In this document: one piece after another, positions 5,105 to 12,499 of the stretch
Layout: every line of letters begins with the position of its first letter
Position numbering within the stretch: position 1 is the stretch's first letter
DNA from: a virus
Direction: 5' to 3' (one strand)
IMG/VR virus record: IMGVR_UViG_3300033141_001722
Coordinates: 1 to 43,599 of that record
Length of the DNA: 43,599 nt
Made by a program: the position numbers and the translations under genes
Notes under the pieces: model-generated
The model's database searches: none
Seen by the model: only the letters and a program-made list of their open reading frames with translations
Told to the model about the DNA's origin: nothing

Positions 5105-6046
5105 ATGGAGATAGCAAAGGATCCTAATGTTTCAATTGTTTTGCCTGGGTGTAACGCTAATTGCGCTTTCTGTTTTATTAACTACAACAAGGCTGTAGTG
5201 GCCGCGGGGTGGTTGGAGCAGCTTGAGAGGAATCTGAACGCGTTACCAAAGGACTTCTGGCAGATAAGTATAACGGGGGGCGAGCCGCTAATAAGTAAAC
5301 ATCTAGTGAACGTGTTGAACGTTATCGATAGATCTAGATGGAAAAAGGTAGTGCTAACCACTAATGCCTTATCACTTGACGAAGAGGTTGCAGGCCGCCT
5401 TAGGGGCAAAGTGGATCATGTAAATATAAGCCGATATTCGTCAAGCAACTCTGTTAATGTAAATGTGTTCGGGGTATATCTAATGCCTACGGATGCCCAA
5501 TTACGTAGATATATATCAATATTGAACATACATGGCATAGATGTAACGTTTAATTGTGTACTACGTCCGTGTGGTTTAGACGAATACGGACGTGCAGGTG
5601 GAGTATATAGATATATAGCATGGGCAAGAGGGTTGGGGGCTCAGGCGGTTTCATTTCGGAAGCAACAAACGGATGGGGGGGATCTGGAACCCACCGCAGA
5701 AGAGAAGGCATTTACACATCACAAAGTAATAAACGAAACGCGCTGCCCCGTATGTAGATCCAAAACCCAGCTAATTAATGGAATGAAGGTAATATGGAAG
5801 GCTGCCTTACATCACCGGGACACAGTTTTGCCAGATAAAGTGCATGAATTAATATGGCAACCATCCGGAGAGTTTACGTTGGACTGGGGCGGCAAATTTC
5901 CTTTAATGAAAGCTTTGCTAAGAGATAATGATATAAGATTGCGACTGGATCTAGGGGTGACGAAAGGAAGCCCGGTTGATGGCGTCACTATTAAGGGCAG
6001 GCCGCATTCCCCTAGAGAAATAATCGTATGGGAATGGCCCATCTAG
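5105..6046 (+). CDS. Radical SAM enzyme (313 aa)
   Basis: The cysteine motif C-x3-C-x2-C (C16, C20, C23 in GCNANCAFCF) binds the 4Fe-4S cluster that cleaves S-adenosylmethionine, and GGEP at 58..61 matches the family's SAM-contacting motif. A further C-x2-C (C214, C217) might hold a second cluster or zinc. AACAGGAGATCAAA precedes the ATG at 5105; a longer TTG start at 5063 lies within the iterons and is disfavoured. The substrate is unknown. It is not clearly QueE, because no other 7-deazaguanine genes are seen. It stands alone between the iteron region and the replication operon, so a role in nucleotide or DNA modification is possible but unproven. Confidence 0.8.
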   Translation: MEIAKDPNVSIVLPGCNANCAFCFINYNKAVVAAGWLEQLERNLNALPKDFWQISITGGEPLISKHLVNVLNVIDRSRWKKVVLTTNALSLDEEVAGRLRGKVDHVNISRYSSSNSVNVNVFGVYLMPTDAQLRRYISILNIHGIDVTFNCVLRPCGLDEYGRAGGVYRYIAWARGLGAQAVSFRKQQTDGGDLEPTAEEKAFTHHKVINETRCPVCRSKTQLINGMKVIWKAALHHRDTVLPDKVHELIWQPSGEFTLDWGGKFPLMKALLRDNDIRLRLDLGVTKGSPVDGVTIKGRPHSPREIIVWEWPI

Positions 6047-6079
6047 TAGCTGCGGACGCTAGAGGCAATAAAATGTATC

Positions 6080-6109
6080 TTGACAGGACATGGCGATGTG
6101 TGGTATAAT
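6080..6109 (+). promoter_or_regulatory. Sigma-70 promoter of the replication operon
   Basis: TTGACA (6080..6085), 18-bp spacer, TATAAT (6104..6109), extended -10 TGG. The preceding TGTATC is identical to that of the 3647 promoter. The spacer lacks the GGACGTCC palindrome but has ACAT-N4-ATGT. It probably drives genes from 6199 to 18321. Confidence 0.85.
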
Positions 6110-6117
6110 AGACATGT

Positions 6118-6137
6118 AGGGACCGACCGTGGTCCCT
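6118..6137 (+). promoter_or_regulatory. Leader hairpin just after the transcription start
   Basis: AGGGACC (6118..6124) pairs with GGTCCCT (6131..6137) around a 6-nt loop, about 10 nt after the -10 box. It could be an operator at the DNA level or a 5' stabilising hairpin in the mRNA. Confidence 0.5.
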
Positions 6138-6198
6138 GGTGGAGTCCACATTTCAGTTGCATTCGGTAAGACAAAGGATGACATGGCAGGCTATCAAG

Positions 6199-6429
6199 AT
6201 GAGAACATTTAGGTGCCCAAGATGTTTAAACCATAACTTGAAACACTTCCGGAGGGGGAGCCTTACCAACGACAGCCATTTTTTGCCGAAGGGGAATAGG
6301 GGCAAGAAGAGGGCCACAAAGGTTCCCGTTCGGTGTTTATATTGTGGCTATAGATGGCGTTCGGTGTCATCGGCTCTGGAGCTTATACAGGAGGAACCCC
6401 ATGGCGAGGAAGAAAAAGCCAACCCCTAA
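6199..6429 (+). CDS. Zinc-ribbon protein (76 aa)
   Basis: Two C-x2-C pairs, CPRC near residue 6 and CLYC about 40 residues later, form a classic zinc ribbon, followed by GYRWRS. Between them is a basic loop (RGSLTNDSHFLPKGNRGKKR). ATG at 6199 is preferred because GGCAGG precedes it and the ribbon then starts at the N-terminus; a GTG at 6139 is possible. Such ribbons occur in transcription factors and rRNA or tRNA-binding proteins. As the first gene behind the 6080 promoter it may be a regulator. It overlaps the next gene by 29 nt. Confidence 0.6.
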   Translation: MRTFRCPRCLNHNLKHFRRGSLTNDSHFLPKGNRGKKRATKVPVRCLYCGYRWRSVSSALELIQEEPHGEEEKANP

Positions 6430-6910
6430 AACCCAGGCATGTACCGTATGTGGGTATCCAAGAAAATTTATACGTATGCGGGAAAGGATTGGCAAGGATG
6501 ATAGGGTCGCCAGATGGCCCGAATACGAGAAGTGCCCCAATAAAAACGATCCAAGCAAGCACCCAACAGCCAAAAACGAATCTTATTTATTAGATGAAGA
6601 GCTACGCAAGGACCCCCGGCTGCGCAAATCAGTAAATAAAGCGGTGGAACATAAAGAAATGCCGGTAGGTAGGTTATTACAAGTACAAAATAAGGCCGAT
6701 CCTCTGGATGAGATATCGGACTGCCTGTTATGGTACGAGGATAACATCGGGGGTCTACCTATAGCTATAGGCGTAAACAGAGAGGAGGCCGGAGATTATA
6801 CATCTATTGAATGGGAATTAGAGGATGGCTCTACCGTGACAATACCAGTATGGCACGCCAAACTAGCCGTGGGATACGGGTACATATATCTCATACAGGA
6901 GGTATCGTGA
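6401..6910 (+). CDS. Hypothetical protein with N-terminal C-x2-C (169 aa)
   Basis: The start at 6401 is set by CAGGAGGAACCCC. The N-terminal 55 residues are basic and contain CTVCGYPRK and a later Cys (EKCPNK), a possible zinc knuckle. The C-terminal half is acidic with beta-type patterning (YTSIEWELEDGSTVTIPVWH). I do not recognise the family. Its place immediately before the nuclease/ATPase/SSB genes suggests an accessory role in DNA processing. Confidence 0.6.
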   Translation: MARKKKPTPKTQACTVCGYPRKFIRMRERIGKDDRVARWPEYEKCPNKNDPSKHPTAKNESYLLDEELRKDPRLRKSVNKAVEHKEMPVGRLLQVQNKADPLDEISDCLLWYEDNIGGLPIAIGVNREEAGDYTSIEWELEDGSTVTIPVWHAKLAVGYGYIYLIQEVS

Positions 6911-6932
6911 AGATAAGACTGGGGAGGTTAAT

Positions 6933-7895
6933 GTGACCACAGTAAAGAAATCGATGTCTATATCGTGGTCACGTCTGAGAGAATGGATGACATGCCACTG
7001 GAGGTACCAGTTGAATTATGAGCTGGGGTGGACGCCGAGGAAGGTGGCCGAACCACTATATTACGGAACGATTTTCCATAGCATAATGGATTACATTTAT
7101 TCGGAGGTGCGTAAGCCAAATCCTGGATATAAACGTCGGAATAGAAAGGCTCTCCGAGCCAAGCTCAGGAGGGAGGGAATGAGGGGGGAGGACCTGGAGC
7201 AAATGCTGGATTGGGTGTTGAGATATATAGCCCATATTGAGAGGTACAAAGAACAGGAGCCGAGATCCGTCATTGCATCGGAGTTTGCGTTTAAGATCCC
7301 ATTGGATATATCTCTAATGGATGAGATAGGCCCCCCCTGGTATTCTTTTAGTGACACATACAGCGACATTTTCTTCGTTGGTATAATGGATCTGATAGTA
7401 GCCCGCCGAAAAACCATAGAGATTTGGGACCACAAGCTACAGGCTAATCACCCGCGCAGGAATGAGTTGGATCATCCCACCATTTCATATCCCCAGATGG
7501 GTATATATGCATGGGCATCTAGGGAATTGGGTTTTCCTGTAGAGCGGTCGGTGCTAAACGTTTTTGGCAAGAGACGAAAGTCAGATAACATTCAGAGATA
7601 CCCAATAAAAGTTACGGACGAGGAGGCCGAGCAATGGAGGAGATGGGTACATTCCAAGGCAGCTGAGATGTTAAGTAATCCGGATCGCAGTAAATCCTTA
7701 GGGTCTATGTATTGCGGTTTCTGTAACTATAAATACCCGTGCATCAAGCACCAGACTGAGGGTGAGAGTGGGTTGACCAGGGCGTTAAACGCGGACTACG
7801 AATCCAAAAGCACTTCATACAGGTCCAAGATAAAATGGCATGAATCGTTTACACCTGACCAAGTAGTTAGAATGGATAAGGAGGTCAACCAATGA
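6933..7895 (+). CDS. Cas4/RecB-like PD-(D/E)XK nuclease with FeS cysteines (320 aa)
   Basis: The nuclease core reads D153 (IMDLI), then D166-x-K168 (EIWDHK), the metal- and catalysis-related acid/lysine set of RecB/Cas4 nucleases. An N-terminal cysteine (C21) and three C-terminal ones (C261, C264, C270 in CGFCNYKYPC) match the split 4Fe-4S ligand pattern of Cas4, AddB and phage relatives. The GTG start at 6933 follows GGGGAGG. Phage members act as 5'-3' exonucleases in recombination or replication. The following genes are a Sak4-like ATPase and an SSB, which fits a recombination module. No cas1 or cas2 is present, so a CRISPR role is unlikely. Confidence 0.85.
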   Translation: MTTVKKSMSISWSRLREWMTCHWRYQLNYELGWTPRKVAEPLYYGTIFHSIMDYIYSEVRKPNPGYKRRNRKALRAKLRREGMRGEDLEQMLDWVLRYIAHIERYKEQEPRSVIASEFAFKIPLDISLMDEIGPPWYSFSDTYSDIFFVGIMDLIVARRKTIEIWDHKLQANHPRRNELDHPTISYPQMGIYAWASRELGFPVERSVLNVFGKRRKSDNIQRYPIKVTDEEAEQWRRWVHSKAAEMLSNPDRSKSLGSMYCGFCNYKYPCIKHQTEGESGLTRALNADYESKSTSYRSKIKWHESFTPDQVVRMDKEVNQ

Positions 7896-8662
7896 AACAA
7901 GGCCAGCCAAAACCTAAAGGATTTCATTGCATGGTTTATGGCACCCCCGGTTCGGGGAAGACAACTATTGCAAGCCAAATGCCTAGGCCTGTTGCCATCC
8001 TGGATGTTGAAGGTGGCTCGGGGTGGCTTTATCACGAATTGGATCAGGTCGATATTTACACAATCAGCCCAGAGGAAGACCCATCAAAGGAAATATCCGC
8101 GTTCTTGAAGGCGGCTACCACGGGTAGAGGCAACCCGTCCAAATATCGTAGTATAGCAATAGATACAGTATCTGCTCTCAGGAGTAGGCACTTGCAGGCT
8201 CTTACCGGAGACAGCCTGCACATAGAATTAGGCGACTATGGCATCGCTACCAACTGGCTTAGGCGTCAGTTATCTATGACGCAATTCGCGCCCCAAATGA
8301 TTATGTGGATTACACATATGAAGGAGGACAGGGATGGACCCCGCATTGTGTACAGGCCTGCTGGGATGAGCGACACTGGGCTTAATGCCTGCGAGGAGTT
8401 GCTAGATGCGATTGTTTTTATGGGAAAAACCACGGACAGAGGAGGTGAAATAACTAGATTTCTATGTACGGAGGAGATAGACCCCTTACAGGGACGCATA
8501 GGCATTATGGCCAAGGATAGGACAGGTTTTCTGCCTGGTTTTTTGGAATTAGATGAGATGGGGGAGGACGGGGTACCCCCAAATATGTTTATGCCGTTCT
8601 TCGGAGAAATTGTAAAGGAGCTAGGATATCATAAGGCTCCAAGAAAGACAACCAAGAAATAG
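7892..8662 (+). CDS. Sak4-like RecA-family ATPase (256 aa)
   Basis: A Walker A motif (GTPGSGKTT, residues 17 to 25) and a Walker B strand ending in Asp (YRSIAIDTV, D91) define a RecA-core ATPase of the AAA_24/Sak4 type common in phages. Such proteins anneal or load onto single-stranded DNA together with an SSB. It overlaps the preceding stop by 4 nt (ATGA) and is followed at 8674 by an SSB-like gene, the usual neighbour. The length matches the family. The C-terminal tail is Lys-rich (HKAPRKTTKK). Confidence 0.85.
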   Translation: MKQGQPKPKGFHCMVYGTPGSGKTTIASQMPRPVAILDVEGGSGWLYHELDQVDIYTISPEEDPSKEISAFLKAATTGRGNPSKYRSIAIDTVSALRSRHLQALTGDSLHIELGDYGIATNWLRRQLSMTQFAPQMIMWITHMKEDRDGPRIVYRPAGMSDTGLNACEELLDAIVFMGKTTDRGGEITRFLCTEEIDPLQGRIGIMAKDRTGFLPGFLELDEMGEDGVPPNMFMPFFGEIVKELGYHKAPRKTTKK

Positions 8663-8673
8663 GAGGAGAGGTC

Positions 8674-9192
8674 ATGGCATCAAAGAAGCAAGAAGAATAC
8701 TACATCGATGATGAGGGTAATGTAAAGGTAAAATACAAAGGCTCATCATTCGAGCCGGTACCCGCCGGGGAATATGATATGATTATTCAGGATGTGGAAG
8801 TACGTACCGGGAAGGAGTCAGGGAACCCATATTTCCATATTGAATTCAGGATCAGTGACGCCGATCCTAGCCTGGATAACAAAGTGGTGTGGGAGAACAT
8901 ATCCCCGGTTGCCCAATGGCGGGTGACCCAGTTAGTGGAGGCAGTATACGGTAAATTTGATGACGTCGAGGAAGACGACGAAATCGAATTCAACGTATTT
9001 GATCTGTTCGGGGCTAAGATCCGGGCCAGAGTTGGTTTGGAGGAGATCGAACAAGGCAGCAGGAAGGGGGAGATGACCAACACGATAACCCGGTTTATCG
9101 CCGCAGATAGTGAGCCCCAACCGGAGCCAAAGAAGAAGGCCCCAGCAAAGAAAAAGACCACAACCCGTCGGAGAGCATCTACCAAGAAATAG
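8674..9192 (+). CDS. DUF669-like single-stranded-DNA-binding protein (172 aa)
   Basis: The central section (FEPVPAGEYDMIIQDVEVRT, then NPYFHIEFRIS) is typical of the phage DUF669 family, OB-fold proteins thought to coat single-stranded DNA beside Sak-type recombinases. AGGAGGAGAGGTC precedes the start. The C-terminus is unusual: a run of about 25 mostly Lys, Arg, Pro and Ala residues replaces the acidic tail typical of bacterial SSB. The tail resembles that of the 1391 protein, which may mean a second DNA-contact surface. Confidence 0.8.
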   Translation: MASKKQEEYYIDDEGNVKVKYKGSSFEPVPAGEYDMIIQDVEVRTGKESGNPYFHIEFRISDADPSLDNKVVWENISPVAQWRVTQLVEAVYGKFDDVEEDDEIEFNVFDLFGAKIRARVGLEEIEQGSRKGEMTNTITRFIAADSEPQPEPKKKAPAKKKTTTRRRASTKK

Positions 9193-9200
9193 CGTTAGTG

Positions 9201-9335
9201 ATGGGGCAGATAGTGGGCGGTAATATGGAAACAGGACAATCCTGCACAAAGAATGAAGATTACCCCCAATGCCGGGTGGGTTCGGACTGGAAGGGGTTCC
9301 TCCGCCTGCCCGGCATTTTGCCAGGGTCAAAATAG
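9201..9335 (+). CDS. Possible 44-aa protein
   Basis: An open frame from ATG 9201 (or 9225) encodes a short polar peptide ending LPGILPGSK. No ribosome binding site is seen and the frame spans a strong hairpin at 9269..9317, so it is doubtful. It is listed because 9193..9373 otherwise has no gene. Confidence 0.2.
   Translation: MGQIVGGNMETGQSCTKNEDYPQCRVGSDWKGFLRLPGILPGSK
9269..9319 (+). terminator. Terminator-like hairpin inside the replication operon
   Basis: AATGCCGGG (9269..9277) pairs with CCCGGCATT (9309..9317) and TT follows, giving TTTT with the arm. The loop contains a GG/CC pair that can extend the stem. It may attenuate transcription between the recombination genes and the primase-polymerase genes. 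Confidence 0.5.
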
Positions 9336-9373
9336 TGGTTCCATCGTCGGTACGCATTTGGGAGGATAGACTT

Positions 9374-9589
9374 ATGGATAACGAATGTGGCAGACCATCT
9401 ATCGGATTCCTAGTGGAGCCCCAAAGAAAGCCCATACCAATGTGTAAGTTCCACCTGGATAAGGCAGTGGGAATGTATATAATGATGGGATTTGGGGCTA
9501 CGGTGGTATATGTGGATACCAATGCTGTATGTGAGAGCTTGGACCCACACCCGGACGGAGACATTACCATGGAAAGAGACCAGGAATGA
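9374..9589 (+). CDS. Small Cys/His protein (71 aa)
   Basis: GGAGGATAGACTT precedes the ATG at 9374; an upstream in-frame ATG at 9269 lies inside the hairpin. Residues include C5 and a later C-x2-H (PMCKFH), which might coordinate zinc, then a short hydrophobic helix (AVGMYIMMGFGATVVYV). Function is not recognised. It is coupled to the next gene by an ATGA overlap, implying a shared role near the primase. Confidence 0.5.
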   Translation: MDNECGRPSIGFLVEPQRKPIPMCKFHLDKAVGMYIMMGFGATVVYVDTNAVCESLDPHPDGDITMERDQE

Positions 9590-9807
9590 AACTTGTAATG
9601 CAACCAGTCAACGTTAATGATAAGGCGGTAACGATCCAGTTATTTGTGGAGTCGTCTACCCGTCATAGGGCATTTATTGGAATTATGTCTTTTACACGAG
9701 CTGAATTTATTTCGTTTAGGGATGTGCTGGTTAGGGGCACAGCATCCAAGAAAACGGATACGGAGCTTATTGTGCATCCATTACTACATGCTCTAGAGAA
9801 ATCATGA
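9586..9807 (+). CDS. Hypothetical protein (73 aa)
   Basis: It starts in an ATGA overlap with the preceding stop and ends in an ATGA overlap with the primase-helicase. The product is a compact alpha/beta protein (MKLVMQPVNVNDKAVTIQLF, then FTRAEFISFRDVLVRG) without metal ligands or membrane segments. No family is recognised. Tight coupling on both sides argues that it is real. Confidence 0.55.
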   Translation: MKLVMQPVNVNDKAVTIQLFVESSTRHRAFIGIMSFTRAEFISFRDVLVRGTASKKTDTELIVHPLLHALEKS

Positions 9808-12443
9808 AGTATTCTGAATTATTTATAGGTAGACCCGGATACCATGCTCTAGCCTACAAAAAGGGTAGGGGATATAGACCCATAAAACGGCCACTGTCCC
9901 CCCTAATCATTCGGAAACATTTGGTGGGGGATATAGTGGCGGGTTTGTATCTTATAAGGCCAAAGGATAATGGAGTACGTCTGGTGGCTTTTGATATAGA
10001 CCAAGACGATCCTTCCTTATCAAAGACCATCGCCCGCAACGCCGTTATAGATGTACCGGATACATCGGTGCTTATAGAACGGACGGGGGGCAGAGGATGG
10101 CATGTATGGATATTTTTCGATGACTGGATAGAAGCCAGGCTAGCACGTGCTTTTATGCGATCAATACTGGAAGGCATAGAATTATCCTACCCGGTGGAAT
10201 TGTACCCAAAACAGGACCGCATACGGGCAGAAGGTTTAGGTAATTTGGTCAGATTACCTTTAGGAGTACATCAGAGAACCGGAAACACTGGCGTATTACA
10301 CAATGCATTTGGTTTACCATTTGAAATAGATGGGAATGAAGAAGATCCGGATTTACCAATAGAACCTGCCCCGCATGGTTTGGTAAGGCGAGTGGCCGAA
10401 ATGCGCTTGGAAGCGGAGAAGGCTGTAATGCCGGTGGTAGATGATGGGGGGCCTGCCACGCTAGCTTGTATAAGCCATTTTAGAAAGGGAGTGAAGGAGG
10501 GGGCCAGAGATGAGGCTATGTTTAGATTAGCCGCATATCTACACAGGCAGCAGATTCCAAAGGATGCGGCTTGGTTAGTATTAGCGAAAGCCAACGAAGG
10601 CAATAAACCCCCACTAACGGATACGGAGCTAAATGTAAAGCTGAATAGCGCCTTCTCCGGAGCAGGATATGGCCTGCCGTGTTCGAGTGATCTTGTGGGG
10701 CTGGACTCCGAATTCTGTAACCCATCATGCCCAGTGTACAGTACTGCTAAGGCACGGGCCGGGGGAGCGGCAGTGGGCAGGCTGCCTGATGCCGCTGGAT
10801 CTAAATTTCCTAGGCTGGTGGAACGGGACCATTCGTATATATATCAATCTATAAATAAAAGTGGAATATTGGAAAAATCTATATCCAACTTCGTTATGGA
10901 GGTATTATCTAGACTAGAGATGCCTGGGGATGATGTGGATGTACTTAGGGTCAGGGCCATAGCGCAAACTGGCAGGGAGGATATAATGGACGTGCCAGTT
11001 AGCGCGTTCTCAAGCAAGGCTATGTTGCTGCGGAAGCTAACCAGGGCTGAGTATGCTTGGTACGGTAGTGATGTACACTGTCAATATCTAAAATCACATC
11101 TTACTTCCATCGATCTGGAGACCCAAATAGCTGTAACCAGGGTTGGGCGGTATACTACCGAGGAGGGAATAGACATATGGGTTACACCAAAAGGAGTTGT
11201 AACCCCAAACGGCGTAGAAACGGAAGGTACAGGATACACATATCACAGGCCAGAACATTTTGGTATTATTCACATTCGTACGCCGGAGAAGAGTTTCTCA
11301 AAGGATCGTGCAAAAAAGGCCGCACGAGATTTATGGAATCTAAACACAGCAGGGGTTATGACTCCCGTAATTGGATGGAGCTTTGCCGTCCCATTTAAGC
11401 CGTTTTTTATGGAGCGGCTTGGGCATTTCCCTTTACTGATGTTATATGGCACAAGGGGGGCCGGGAAGACCCAATTAATACAGCGGACGGTGATGCCTCT
11501 TTTTGGGTATTCAGCAAGGGAGCCGCAAATCTTTTTCTGTGACACCACTCGCTTTGTGATGGTCTCTTATGGAGCATCATCAGCTACTGTGCCCTTGTTT
11601 TATGATGAATACAGGCCAAATGCTTTGCCTAGCACTAAGCTTAGACAGATATGGGACCACTGGCGACATTTGTATGCAGAGGACACCGACCACAGAGGGC
11701 AATCGGATTTATCTCGGTTGTCATTTAAGCAAACAGCCCCCATTATTATAGCCGGGGAAGAGATGGTGATGGACCCGGCCATGCAGGAGCGTATAGTGCA
11801 AGTCGGAATGTCTCCTGATAACCTAACTAGGGACAGGCAGAAAGCATTTCGAAGTATGCCCCCCATGGAGCTGGCCAGCCTAGAATTCATAAAGCACTCA
11901 TTAAGCATAAACCCGGTACCGATACTAGATGCGGCCAGGGAAAGAATATCTGGACAATGGGAGCAGCTTGTTTCCCCTAGGGTATACGATAACATGCTGG
12001 TGGTATCCTTCGGATTGGGGGTGTGGTCAAAATTTACGGGTAGGAAAGTAACTAAGGAGATGACCAATCACATATTTGACGTGTCCCAAATGGTTATAGA
12101 CGATGAGGGAGGCGTGCGCACGGCTCTGTGGGTTGATGATTTCATACTAGATGTAGCTGGAATAGTAGAAGAGAAGGGGCCATTCACTTGGGGTGTGGTA
12201 GAGAGGGATGGGGATAATAGTATGTTGTACATCAACCTACGGAGGGCTCATGCCGAATGGGCAAAAGATATGCGAGCCAGAGGGGACCATGCAGTAGGCA
12301 TTCAACCAATAAAAAGGCAATTGTCGGAAGAGGCCGCAGCCCGGTTTGTAGTAAAAAAGGGCATGCAGAAACGCATGATGGGAGCCAATACCAGGGTATA
12401 TGCTATAGACTTAACAGCCATGAGGGATGTTATAGATGAATAG
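9804..12443 (+). CDS. Primase-helicase with AEP/TOTE-like primase domain (879 aa)
   Basis: The N-terminal domain carries the archaeo-eukaryotic primase signature: D64-x-D66 (VAFDIDQDD) for metal binding, SGG-like TGGRGWH with H100, and GNLVRLPLGVHQRTG near 146 to 160, as in TOTE and PrimPol-type enzymes. A DUF927-like middle region leads to a Walker A (YGTRGAGKTQ, near residue 547), an acidic Walker B (FYDEY, near 598) and a downstream arginine-containing sensor (PAMQERIVQ), giving a superfamily 3-like helicase or translocase. The protein should prime and unwind at the fork beside the family A polymerase that follows. It overlaps the previous gene by 4 nt. Z-genome cyanophage S-2L is also reported to use a PrimPol-type primase-polymerase. 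Confidence 0.8.
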   Translation: MKYSELFIGRPGYHALAYKKGRGYRPIKRPLSPLIIRKHLVGDIVAGLYLIRPKDNGVRLVAFDIDQDDPSLSKTIARNAVIDVPDTSVLIERTGGRGWHVWIFFDDWIEARLARAFMRSILEGIELSYPVELYPKQDRIRAEGLGNLVRLPLGVHQRTGNTGVLHNAFGLPFEIDGNEEDPDLPIEPAPHGLVRRVAEMRLEAEKAVMPVVDDGGPATLACISHFRKGVKEGARDEAMFRLAAYLHRQQIPKDAAWLVLAKANEGNKPPLTDTELNVKLNSAFSGAGYGLPCSSDLVGLDSEFCNPSCPVYSTAKARAGGAAVGRLPDAAGSKFPRLVERDHSYIYQSINKSGILEKSISNFVMEVLSRLEMPGDDVDVLRVRAIAQTGREDIMDVPVSAFSSKAMLLRKLTRAEYAWYGSDVHCQYLKSHLTSIDLETQIAVTRVGRYTTEEGIDIWVTPKGVVTPNGVETEGTGYTYHRPEHFGIIHIRTPEKSFSKDRAKKAARDLWNLNTAGVMTPVIGWSFAVPFKPFFMERLGHFPLLMLYGTRGAGKTQLIQRTVMPLFGYSAREPQIFFCDTTRFVMVSYGASSATVPLFYDEYRPNALPSTKLRQIWDHWRHLYAEDTDHRGQSDLSRLSFKQTAPIIIAGEEMVMDPAMQERIVQVGMSPDNLTRDRQKAFRSMPPMELASLEFIKHSLSINPVPILDAARERISGQWEQLVSPRVYDNMLVVSFGLGVWSKFTGRKVTKEMTNHIFDVSQMVIDDEGGVRTALWVDDFILDVAGIVEEKGPFTWGVVERDGDNSMLYINLRRAHAEWAKDMRARGDHAVGIQPIKRQLSEEAAARFVVKKGMQKRMMGANTRVYAIDLTAMRDVIDE

Positions 12444-12499
12444 CAATAGGCATTTGCGTGTGTTCACTGGAGCAGCAATGTACAGGAGGTACACAGAGC

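Noticed and set aside
5105-6046. QueE assignment for the radical SAM gene
   Set aside because: No QueC, QueD or FolE-like neighbours and no typical QueE N-terminal sequence.
6933-7895. CRISPR-associated Cas4
   Set aside because: Cas4-like sequence is present but no cas1/cas2 or repeat array; phage recombination nuclease is the better reading.
8932-9603. Minus-strand frame of 223 aa
   Set aside because: It is antisense to the SSB-like gene and neighbouring genes, has no ribosome binding site or recognisable domain, and the + strand genes have clear family features.
11600-12067. Minus-strand frame of 155 aa
   Set aside because: It is antisense to the helicase half of the primase-helicase, with no initiation signal.
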